Notes under the pieces: generated by a model
Told to the model about the DNA's origin: nothing
The model's input: only the letters and a program-made list of their open reading frames with translations
Database searches by the model: none
Position numbers and translations under genes: made by a program
DNA from: Dendrobium chrysotoxum
Lineage: Eukaryota > Streptophyta > Magnoliopsida > Asparagales > Orchidaceae
DNA length: 64,000 nt
Assembly: GCA_019925795.1 (NCBI GenBank)
Contig: CM034312.1
Span: 87,733,528-87,797,527 of the forward strand
Direction of reading: 5' to 3'
Shown here: in pieces, positions 11,801 through 23,786 of the stretch
Layout: each line of letters starts with the position of its first letter
Numbering within the stretch: the first letter of the stretch is position 1

Positions 11801-14800
11801 GTTTTAATTGTTTCTTTTCTTTCAATTTTCAAAGCATTTTTTTCTTAAGCAGCGAAATGGTGGGTTAACTAAGTAATGTAATCTTAATTTTTTATTTCAT
11901 TTTTACACGCATATTTATAATTTTATTTTTTGAATTGATCCTCATAAAATTATGTTAATTTGTTATTATTGTCGTTACATTTGATTGAGTTGAGTTTGTA
12001 TAACACATGGATGTCAACACTAGTATTTTTTGAAATAGGCGGTTATAATGAAATCTAGTGGGCTTTTTTGGAGCTATTATGTAAAAAAAGTTTCAAGTTT
12101 TTGAGAATTCAAAGTTATTATTGTCAACCTATTAACCCACATTGTACAGAAAGCTCTGTGTACTTAACTAGACTCCTATATATACTTATGTACTCTTGTA
12201 ATAGAAGGGACTGATAATAGAAACTCTATTTTCCGCTGTCTCTCTGTTGGTTGCTTAAGTCTTCTGCGCATTTCGTTCTACATGGTATCAGAGCGCAGTT
12301 GATCCTTCCCGACCCTCTTTTCCCTATCTACCTTCTTTCTTTTTCGTCTCCATCCATGGAATCCTCATCTATTTCTACCTCCACCGATCATCTTCATAAC
12401 CCCTACACCACAATTGTTATACCTCCTCAACTCAAGTTCTTGATGAGTAACATCAAGAATCTTGTATCCACTTCCCTCACATCTGACAACTACCCCATAT
12501 GGCGTTCCCAAATCGAGAAATTATTTGCCGCCAACGGCTTCAAAGGGTTTCTTGATGGCTCTTCTCCCTGCCCCCCGCCTCCCCCTTCGGACATCACCTC
12601 CGATTCCTCGTCTACTACACCACACGACACCTGGCAACTTCTTGATCAACATCTCGCAGCTGCTCTACTCTCTGTTATATCTCAATCTATTCTCCCATAC
12701 GTCCTCTCCCTCAACCACTGCTCCGACATTTGGACAACCCTCACTCACCGCCTCCAAGCTTCCACACGTTCCCGTCTCATTCAACTCAAGAACGAGCTAT
12801 ATCATCTTTCCAAGGGCGATCAGACAATGAATCAATATCTTCTTACCATCAAAACCAAGATCGACGCCATTACCACAGCTGGAGGTTCCATTGACCCTGA
12901 AGACGTAATCCTCCACACTCTAAACGGCCTCCCATCATCCTACCAGGCCTTCAAGACCGCCATCCGCACGAAGCTTCAACCTATCCACCTTGACGACCTA
13001 TATACACTCCTCTGCAGTGAAGAACTCCACATTGCCCAAGATGCGTCCAAAGAACTACAAGCTATGCACATTTCCGATCATCCGACTGCCCTTGCCGCTC
13101 CTCGAGGTCGCGATCGCGGTCGATCCTCATCCACCCGCAGATGCCCCGCACACTCAAATCGTGCCACTCGAACTCAGAATAAAAACGAGCGTCCGAACTA
13201 TCGCAACATCACATGCCAAATCTGCAATAAACAAGGCCATTCTGCCCTTAAATGCTGGTATCGCCTTGATCCAAACTACCAAGAACCTAAACCCAAGGCT
13301 GCTCTCTTCAGTCCTACCGACACCTCCTCACCAGCTAACTGGTACCTGGACAGTGGAGCTTCAACCCACCTGACCTCCGACTCCTCTCAATTCCAGACAT
13401 CTGAACCTTACAATGGAAATTCTCACGTCACTTTAGGAAACGGTCAGCACCTACCTATTCAATATACAGGTAAAGGCATTTTACCAACACCTTCAGGTAC
13501 ACTTCATTTAAAGAATCTTCATCACGTATCTAATCTATCCTTCAACCTTCTTTCGGTTTATCAACTGACTCACGATAACTCTTGCACTGTTTCTTTCTCT
13601 CCTTATGGATACCAAATTCAGGATATGAAGACCAAGCAGGTTCTCCTTCAGGGACCATGCCATAATGGTCTATATCCCATTCGATCCAAGACTCCGCCAT
13701 CCACTCTCGCGTTGATCTCCATCCAAACCATACCTGACCTCTGGCACAGTCGCTTGGGACACCCCGGCTCATCCGTTCTTCAACGATTGGCGACCACGCA
13801 TACTAGTATTCATAGTTCTGTTACCAACAAACAATGTAATACTTGTAATTTAGCTAAAAGTCGTCGACTATCGTTTCCTACCTCTACCTCGTACCGTTTC
13901 TCCGTTTGAACTTGTCCATTCTGATGTCTGGGGTCCATCCCCCACGTCTTCATTACAGGGATTTAGATATTATGTTTCCTTTATTGACGATTACACTAAG
14001 TTTTGCTGGATTTTTCCATTAAGCCTTAAATCTGATGTTTTCTCCAAATTTCTTGAATTTTATAATCTCATAAAATGTCAATTCAACACCAAAATCAAAA
14101 CTCTTCGAAGTGACGGTGGCGGCGAATATTTAAACAACAAATTCAAGCAGTTCTGTCGCCTATCTGGTCTAGATCATCAATATACGTGCCCGCACACACC
14201 CGCTCAAAACGGCACCGCCGAAGGGAAGCACAGGCACATTCTTGACACTATTCGCAGCCTTCTTATTCACTCTTCAGCACCACAAAGCTTATGGGTTCAT
14301 GCCCTTCACACAGCTGTCCACTTAATTAACATTCTTCCCACTCGTACGCTTCACAACAAAACTCCCTACGAAGCGCTCTTTCACAAACCACCCAACTACG
14401 ATCATCTAAAGATATTCGGCTGCCTATGCTACCCATGGCTAAGGCCATACTCACCATCCAAACTCAGCCCCTTTTCCAAACCATGTGTCTTCATCGGCTA
14501 CGCTTCCTCCTAAAAAGGATACCACTGTCTAGACCCCGTCACACACAAAATCTTCACCTCCCGTCACGTTGTCTTCAATGAACAAATTTTTCCATATCAA
14601 CATAAGCTTCCCAACCATACTGTTGACCCAAATGTCACTGCCATACCCCCACTCTTACTGGTTCCTGCTACCAGCCTTCCCACACCACCTCAACCTTTCT
14701 CCAAACATCACGCCGCCCCTTCAACCACCTTTATCTCACCATCCAGAACTCACTCTCCCTCTCCAATCATCCCGCGGCCTACACAACCTGTATCTCCAAA

Positions 14801-17800
14801 CAACATGACTTCCTGCCCTCTCCAACATCCAACCCCACCTTGCGTCCCCAAGCATCCCATGATCACCAGGTCTCAAACCGGAACTCTCAAGCCTAAACAC
14901 ATATTTACTCTCACTCATCAACTATCCACTCCGGATCCTACCTCTTACACACAAGCGTCTAAACATCAACACTGGCGCAATGCCATGTCTCAAGAATTCC
15001 AAGCCCTTCAATCCCAAGGAACATGGGACCTTGTTCCTCCCTCACTAAAGCAAAACATTTTGGGTTGCAAATGGACGTATAGGACCAAGTATAATTCTAA
15101 CGGATCGATCGCCAGATACAAAGCCAGACTTGTTGCTCTTGGCTACAAGCAAGAACACGGCATTGACTACACCGAGACATTTAGCTCGGTCGCCAAAATA
15201 CCCACCTTTAGAATCCTCATCACTCTTGCCCTACATCACAACTGGCCCATTCATCAACTTGACGTCTCCAACGCCTTTCTCCACGGTCCCCTACACGACC
15301 AGGTCTACATGAAACAACCACCAGGCTTCCTCGACGAAACTAATCCCACCTACGTCTGCAAATTGAAAAAGGCTCTCTACGGTCTAAAGCAATCCCCCCG
15401 ACAATGGTTCACCACTCTCACCGGCTTCCTGCACACTCTGGGCTTCACTACTAGCAACTCAGATCCCTCCCTCCTGCTATATCACACAGATAAGATCCGC
15501 TCTTACTTCTTAATCTATGTAGACGATATCATCTTAACAGGCAATAACGCCACCTTTCTGCAGGATCTCCAATCCAAGCTCAATAACCGATTCAACATGC
15601 GCAACCTGGGGCCTCTCTCCCAATTCCTCGGTCTCAACACTCTTCAAACAGAACACGGGCTTCTACTACATCAAGGTCGCTATGCTCAGACTATCCTAGA
15701 CCGTGCCGGCATGGCCAATTCCAAACCGGTTGCTACTCCCATGGCTACAAAAGCTTCCAAACAGTCAGCTACCCCAACCATTTTCTCCAATCCACTGCTC
15801 TACCGTCAACTGGTGGGGTCTCTCCAGTATCTCACTCTTACACGACCCGATATCACCTATGCCGTCAACAAAGCATGCCAGCACATGCATCAACCAACCA
15901 CCAAAAATTTCGAAGACCTCAAGCGCATACTCCGATACATCCAAGGCTCTCTCCACCTCGGTCTCCCACTCTATAGGGACTCTCTCAACCTCACTGCATA
16001 TGTGGACTCGGACTGGGCAGATCAAGCTGACCGAAAATCAACAACAGGGTTCTGTGCGTTCCTCGGCAAAACTCTCACATCTTGGTGCGTCAAGAAACAA
16101 ACAACCATTGCCAGATCATCAACCGAAGCGCAATACCGTGCACTCGCCTCTGCCGCAACCGAAATCATATGGACACGTCAACTACTTCAAGAATTAGGCT
16201 GCCCTCAACCTACGCCCACACTCTTATATTGCGACAACACCTCCGCAATAGCTCTCGCACACAATTCCGTCTTTCACGCTCGCACCAAGCATATCGAAGT
16301 CGACTGCCATTTCATTAGAGAATGCATCAAAAATAAATCTATCCAAGTCCATCACATATCCAGTACCGACCAAATCGCGGACATCTTCACTAAGCCTCTC
16401 CCGCACCACAGGTTCCGCCACATCTCTACCAAACTGATCTCCTCTACCGACTCATCAGTTTGCAAGGGGGTGTCAACCTATTAACCCACATTGTACAGAA
16501 AGCTCTGTGTACTTAACTAGACTCCTATATATACTTATATACTCTTGTAATAGAAGGGACTGATAATAGAAACTCTATTTTCCGCTGTCTTTCTGTTGGT
16601 TGCTTAAGTCTTTTGCGCATTTCGTTCTACAATTATCATAAAAAAAATAAAAATTAGAAGAATTAATAGCTTAGAAAACACCCCTTAAGACATCCTCTAA
16701 GTGGGTGTTTAAAAAAAAAAAAGGGAAAATTCCCTACTCACGGTTGCTTTCCAAATGAAGAAAAAGAAAATAATGCTCTATCACATACCGTTTTTGCTTC
16801 TAATTAATGTTTTTTTAACAGTGCTCCTATCACTAAAAGATTTTTTACATATGCTCCTTCTCAAAATTTTGCCTTAACCCATACAAATTAAATTTTTTTT
16901 TTATGATGTTAGCATGGGGCTCATTTCTATCTTTTAGTAACTTTATCTTATATTGCTTTTAGGCCTTTCTTCTAATTTGCTTTAACTCTTGGACAGTCGT
17001 TGTGATTCCTTTGAAGATGCATCCTTATTGCTAGATCAACTTCGGTTGTTTGACAGTTTTGTTTATGGAGTTGCACTTGGGCTTTTGATGGGTTGCAGAG
17101 ATGCTTGGCTTCGTGCTCAATCTCTTTTTGATGAAGTAAGGTGCATGGATAATCCTACTTCATCTGCCTTCTACAATGCTCTTACTGATATGCTTTGGCA
17201 TTACGGACAGGTAAGTACACCCTTGGAATGTATTTTATATTTTCTCTATTGTACTGTTATATTTTCCTTGAGAGGATTTTTTTTAAAAACTTAGAAATCA
17301 AGTCTGCTTTTCAAGAAGGATATGGTGGGGGAGGGGTGGGGTTTATCCTATACTTATGTATGCTTGCTTCCTTCCTATACTTATTATGTATGCCTGCTTG
17401 CTATGAGTGAGAGATATGGTGGATACTTTAAGAAGTTCTCTTTTTTTACTTGTGATTAATTTTTGGTTTCTGAATATCGTCCCAACTGTAATTTGGGTTT
17501 GTTGGGAGTGCATTTCCATATTCTTCTTTTGTATTAACCTTTTAAGATATATCAAATATTAGTTGCCTTTTGGTATTTCTTTCATGAAATTTCTTGTGGT
17601 CCTTTAATCTTGTTGGGATTTTAAAAAATCATATGCAATCAATTATGATTTGGTGCTTAATTGTACTAAGATTTTGCCCAATTGGAAGTCAAAAAAGCTC
17701 AGAACACTTGACATCACGATATCTGGCACATGACATTGAGTTCATGGACACCTAAATTCCTAGAGTAGTTGAAATAGCTGATTCAAGGTGAATTGGGCCG

Positions 17801-20800
17801 GCTTGGCCTAGACTTCTTCTTTGTGTTTGCAGTAGAATGTCATATGCAAGGGACATGTTTCATGACCCAACCTAATGCAATCCCTACATGGTAGCGGATT
17901 TTTGAGTATGCCATAGTGAGGAGATCTCAATATAAATTTGCTCAATATCACAAATTCATATTATCTCATAATAAGTCCTTAAGAAATTTCTAGATCTATG
18001 GAACAAGAATTCAGTTAGATTTACATTCGTTTCTTGATATAACAAAAATCACTAAATAATACAAATTAATAATAATTAATATGATTAGTAAAATATTTTA
18101 TTTACACAGTTGTAGAGTAGAATCCAAAATATTTGATATGCATCATTTTGTAAGGTTGTTCGTCAGCTAGAAATATTTACATTATCTACATATAAACATA
18201 ATATCAGCATATGATATTACTCATCATCAACATTCTCATTATTCTTTGAAAAAATAACTTCATGATTATTTCATTACCCAAAAAAATTACTATCAAAATT
18301 TTTATCATCACGGTACCTCCAATATTTATATAAACACAATAACCACAAACTTATGATATTATAGTACAATTACATGCCTGATTTCTTAGATGTGTCACAC
18401 TTCCCAAAGATTTACTCTTTTTCCTATCAATAGCACATGCATAGTATGATGAGCACAAAGCCCAATAAACTTAGGCTTCACATGAAACTTAGGCTTTGTT
18501 TGGGACGGCTTTTTTATTACTTCTTAAAACGGAGTTTTTGCACAAAAAATCAGAATTTTTGTGCAAAAATACTGATTTTTGTGCAAAAATTTCGTATTAA
18601 GAAGCAATAAATTTTTGTGCTAAAACTCAATTTTAAGCAGCACTAAAAAAGCCATTCCAAACGAAACCTTAATTGAAACCTCAATATAAGGAAAAAGGAA
18701 TAATTTGCATGTAAACCATATTAAAAATCAATGTATGTGAAACGGATATTCAATATATAATCACAAGAACACATGCGCACAAGCACAGACATACAGGTGT
18801 TGTTTATGACTGTGCTTACGATGCTTATGACTGATAGAAAGTGAACAGAAGCGAAGAAGCCAGAGAGAAAGGAGAAAGAAGAAAGACTGTATTAATCCAC
18901 CAAATATTACAGGAACAGAGGTCTATATATAGCCGAACAGACAAGACAATGATAAAGAAACAAGAAACAACTAAGCACATATAACGTGACCACAGATATG
19001 ACCAAGTGGGTGTGTCCAGGTGTACTAACAGCCCCCCTCAAATTAATCATCCTGAGAACAGATGGTTAATTTGGATCTTAGAGACGTGAACCTTGCTTTA
19101 GAGAGCGGTTTGGTGAGAATATCTGCTATCTGGTCAAGAGAGCTGATGTGAGCAATGGTGATGGCGCCTGCTTGAATGTGGCCACTGATGAAGTGATAAT
19201 CGATTTCTATGTGTTTGGTCCTTGCGTGGAAGACCGGATTGTTGGCGAGTGCTATAGCGGAAGTATTATCACAGAAGATAGTGGTTGGCTTGACCTGAGG
19301 AATTTGCAGTTCACTGAGTAGGCGACGGAGCCATAAAACTTCGGACGTGGCGGTTGAGAGGGACCGGTATTCTGCTTCGGTGGAAGATTTTGCCACCGTA
19401 ATTTGCTTCTTGGCCGACCAGGAGATGAGGGTGCTGCCCAGGAATGTGTAGAATCCGGAAACAGATTTCCTGTCTGTGGTGTCGGCTGCCCAATCTGCGT
19501 CGGCATAGGTGCGGAGCTGGAGGTCGCCCAAGCGAATTGGAAGTCCGAGGTGAGTGGTTCCTTGGATGTAGCGAAGCAGTCTTTTGAGGACTTGGAAGTC
19601 ATCAACAGTCGGTTTATGCATATGTTGACATATGTAGTTAGTGGTGAAAGCAATATCGGGTCTAGTTATGGATAAGTATTGAAGCGAACCTGCAAGTTTC
19701 CTGTACAGTTGTGGATCGGAGAAAGTTACGGTTTGGAGATTACTTTGGGATCGTTTGAGAGACATAGGCGTGAGGGACGGTTTGCAGCTGGTGAATCCGG
19801 CCGTTTGCAAAAGCTGTTGGGCGTAATGTTGCTGATGTAAGAAATAGCCGTTGGAGGTGCGGGATACCTGTATACCTAAGAACAGAGATATGTCGCCCAG
19901 TTGTCTAAGGCTGAAGTTAGAGTTCAACTTTTGTAAAAGAGTTGTAATGGCGGCCTCGTTATTTCCGGTGACTAAAATGTCGTCCACGTAAATTAAGACA
20001 AGTAAGCAGATATTATTTTGAGTGTATATAAGCAATGAGGGATCGGCTTTGCTAAAATTGAAACCAAACTTTTGTAAAAAGGTGGTGATTTTGTTGAACC
20101 ATTGCCGAGGGGATTGTTTGAGACCATATATCGACTTATGTAGTTTGCAGACATGGCCCGGGTTCTGCAAATCAATAAAACCTGGGGGCTGTCTCATGTA
20201 GACCTCCTCGTGAAGATCTCCGTGGAGAAATGCGTTCGAAACGTCAAGCTGAAAGACGGACCAATTTTTGTGAAGGGCGAGAGTGATCAGGACACGAATT
20301 GTGGGCATTTTGGCGACCGGACTGAAGGTGTCGGTGTAATTGACACCGAATTCTTGTGAGAAACCTTGCGCCACGAGGCGAGCCTTGTATTGAGCTATAT
20401 GACCGTCTGGATGCTTTTTAATTTTGAACGTCCACTTGCAGCCGATGACGGGTTTATCAATAGGAGGAGGAACGAGCGACCAGGTGGCTTGTTTTTGAAG
20501 AGGAAGGTATTCGACGGACATGGCGGAACGCCAATATTGAGATTTATTGGCTTGCACAAAGGAAGTGGGGGGAGTATTGGATGAGCAGGTGACAGAGAGA
20601 TCTAAAATCTGTCTTGGTTTGGATATACCGGATTTAAGTCGAGTCTGCATGGGGTGTAAGGGAGCCTTGGCTATATTAGGAGAGTTGGGAGTGAGAGGTT
20701 GGTTTGGGAGAGGAAGAGGCGAAGAAGCAGTTTGGGCAGAAGATAATGAGTGAGTCTCGGTTCTGGAGGAGTCAGTGAGAGACGATTTATTGTTAGGAAT

Positions 20801-23713
20801 AGATTGGGCGGAGATCGGGACAAGGAGGAGAGGAGAGTAGCTAGAATTTGAGGTGGTGGAGTTGGATTCGTGCGGTCTGTTGTGGAAAGGGAAAATGTTT
20901 TCGTAGAAGGTGACGTGACGAGATATATAGATGCGATTGGTATGAGTGTTGAGACACCGATATCCTTTGTGAAGAGTTGAATAGCCGAGAAACACACATT
21001 CTTGAGAGCGTTGGGAGAGTTTATTGGATGTGTAGGGCTGAAGCCAGGGAAAACACAGGCATCCAAAAGTCCGAAGATGATTATAAGAAGGGGAACGACC
21101 GTGAAGATTATAATGGGGACTGTGAGACGGGGTAGCTTTGGTGGGAAGACGGTTAATGAGATAATGAGCAGTGGACAGAGACTCAGCCCAAAACGAGTGG
21201 GGTAAACTGGCGGCGTGAAGAAGAGTTCTGGTGATTTCAAGAAGGTGTCTGTGCTTTCTTTCCGCCATTCCATTTTGCTCGGGTGTATAGGGGCAACTGA
21301 TTTGATGAGTAATGCCTTTATTGAGAAGGTAAGTGCGAAATTGAGTGCTAGTGAATTCGCCTCCGCCATCTGAACGCAAGGTTTGAATGTGATTATTAAA
21401 TTGATTTTGTATAAGATTGCATAAGTTTTGAAATTTAGAGAAAGTTTCGTTTTTATTAGTCATCAAATAGAGCCACGAATATCTAGTGAAATCGTCAATG
21501 AATATGACATAGTATCTGTAACCATTTAGCGACGGACATGGAGCGGGACCCCAGACGTCCGAATGAACGAGCTGAAACGGTTTAGTACAATGCGAACTGC
21601 TAAGAGAAAAAGGGAGTCTATGACTTTTAGAAACATTACATGAAGTACAGATATCAGAAGAATGAGAAGCATTGCGTAATTCTGGAATAAAGGAAGCTAA
21701 AGAAGAAAGCAATCTGAAGTTTGGATGTCCTAAGCGGGCATGCCACAGAGAGCCTGGAGCGTGTGTGGCCTGAAGAGCAGAGATCTTGTGGCTGGGACGG
21801 GTGTGAATTTGATATAGTCCATCACGTTGGCGACCATGAAGAAGCGTTTGATTGTCCTGAGTGTCCTTAATCACAAAACCATTAGAGTCAAATGAAATGG
21901 AAATGTTGTTGTCAGTTGTGAGTTTAGAAATGGACAAAAGGTTGTGAGAAATAGACGGAACATGAAGGATATTGCGAAGTTGAAGCTTACGAGCGGACTC
22001 CGGTAGCGGAAGAATGCCTTGGCCGGAGTTCTGGATGGGTATGGTACTGCCATTGGCTATAGAAACTGAATCTAAGCCATTATAAGGAGCTATGTGTTGC
22101 AGGTTGGAGACGTCGGACGTTAAGTGAGATGTGGCGCCGGAGTCAAGAACCCATTCGGTGGTGGAGGGAGACGGTTGAGATTGAGTTAAAAAGGCTTTTG
22201 AATTCGTCGAAGTAGGAGTATACTGAAGATTGCATCGATGCCAGCAGTTCAACGTGGTATGGCCATTCTTTCCGCAAATCTGACACGTCTGGCGCGGTGC
22301 TCCAGATTGAGGTCGAGGAGACGAGGTATTAGGATTAGAATAGGAACGGAAGTTGGAGTTGCGCCCTTGATGCTTGTTGAAATGTCCGCGAGGCTGCTTG
22401 TTCCGAGTTGAGAGAAGAACGGTGGTGTCGGAATGCGGATGAAGTTCTTTGGACTGATCTTGTTGAAGATGTATCTCTTCACTGCAGAGCAGTGAATAAA
22501 GAATATCCAAAGAAATGGGGTGCAAAGAAGTTCTAATAGCAGTTTTAAAAGAATTGTAGATAGGCGGAAGACCATTCAAGATGTGTAAAATTATGTCTTC
22601 AGTGTCGATTTTGGAACCTGCAGCCGCAATACTGTCCACCAGATTCTTGATTTGAGCTAGGTACTGTTGCATAGTGCGATCTTTCATTTGAATTTGGTGT
22701 AGCTCGTTCTTGAGCTGGATGACACGAGATCTATTAGTTGGTTGAAGCCTTGTCTCAAGGGTTGTCCAAATCTCATGTGCAGTGGCTAAAGAAAGAACAT
22801 AAGGAAGCACCGAAGGAGAAATGTTAGATAGCAAGGCAGACGTAAGATTGCGATCGATGAGATTCCATAGGCGGTATTCGGTTGTGGAAGGATCGGACGG
22901 ATGAACAGTGGTGCCCGTGAGATGTCCGCTGAAACCATTAGCGGTGAAGTGTTGGTGCAGTTGAAATCTCCATATAGTGTAGTTGTCATTAGTGAGAAGG
23001 GTGGGAACAAGATTCTTAAGATTAGAGATAAGAAACTTGAGAGGGTTGGGAACGATGTACTCTTCAAGAGATGCAGAGATTGTTGAGTTCTCTTGCGGAG
23101 AAGTGATAGAATCTTGATCAGCCATGGGAGGATCGGAAAAATGGAGCTGCTAAGCGAGATGCTCTGATACCATGATAGAAAGTGAACAGAAGCGAAGAAG
23201 CCAAAGAGAAAGGAGAAAGAAGAAAGACTGTATTAATCCACCAAGTATTACAGGAACAGAGGTCTATATATAGCCGAACAGACAAGACAATGATAAAGAA
23301 ACAAGAAACAACTAAGCACATATAACGTGACCACAGATATGACCAAGCGGGTGTGTCCAGGTGTACTAACAATGACTGTGTCTAGTTTTCAACACAATGT
23401 GTTGCTTCATACTAGATAGATCCCATGCATTTAGATGCATATAAGATGGAATATTTTCATGCACAAATGAAGTAACCTTGTGCCTATGCCTTTTGTTTGT
23501 TGGTTGTGAAAGACTAATTAAATGTGTCAAGTTGCACATCGGCTTATAGGCATTATCGGAAGAATTCCTTCGTGCTGTCAACTACACTCCTTAGTGTGTT
23601 TCTTGATTTGGCACTTACATGGAGCTTCTTCTCGCCTTATTGTGACTATAAATGCCTTGCGGGAGCTTGCTGTCCCCATCATTAACTTGAACGCATGGAT
23701 CACCCACGCACGA

Positions 23714-23786
<73 letters not shown>

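Larger units (their letters stand above)
12117..16636 (+). mobile_element. Copia 1: Ty1/Copia retrotransposon in GUN1 intron 1
   Basis: Complete insertion 12122..16631 (4510 bp) flanked by the target duplication ATTAT (12117..12121 and 16632..16636). It has 161-bp LTRs, an initiator-Met primer-binding site, a G-rich polypurine tract and Copia gene order (gag, protease, integrase, RT, RNase H). Short LTRs, size and protein motifs suggest the Ale/Retrofit-type Copia group. It lies in the same orientation as GUN1. The two LTRs differ at three positions, so insertion was recent, yet the polyprotein frame is broken several times. Confidence 0.95.
18827..23376 (-). mobile_element. Copia 2: intact Ty1/Copia retrotransposon, antisense in GUN1 intron 2
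   Basis: Complete insertion 18832..23371 (4540 bp) with target duplication ATGAC at 18827..18831 and 23372..23376. It has 199-bp LTRs with three differences, an initiator-Met primer site, a polypurine tract, and one uninterrupted 1360-codon polyprotein. It runs opposite to GUN1. It is a close relative of Copia 1 in gag and pol architecture but a distinct family, since the LTRs are unrelated. From the sequence it could be autonomous. Confidence 0.97.

Noticed and set aside
20671..21369. 232-codon and similar frames overlapping Copia 2
   Set aside because: Shadow frames of the intact 1360-codon polyprotein.
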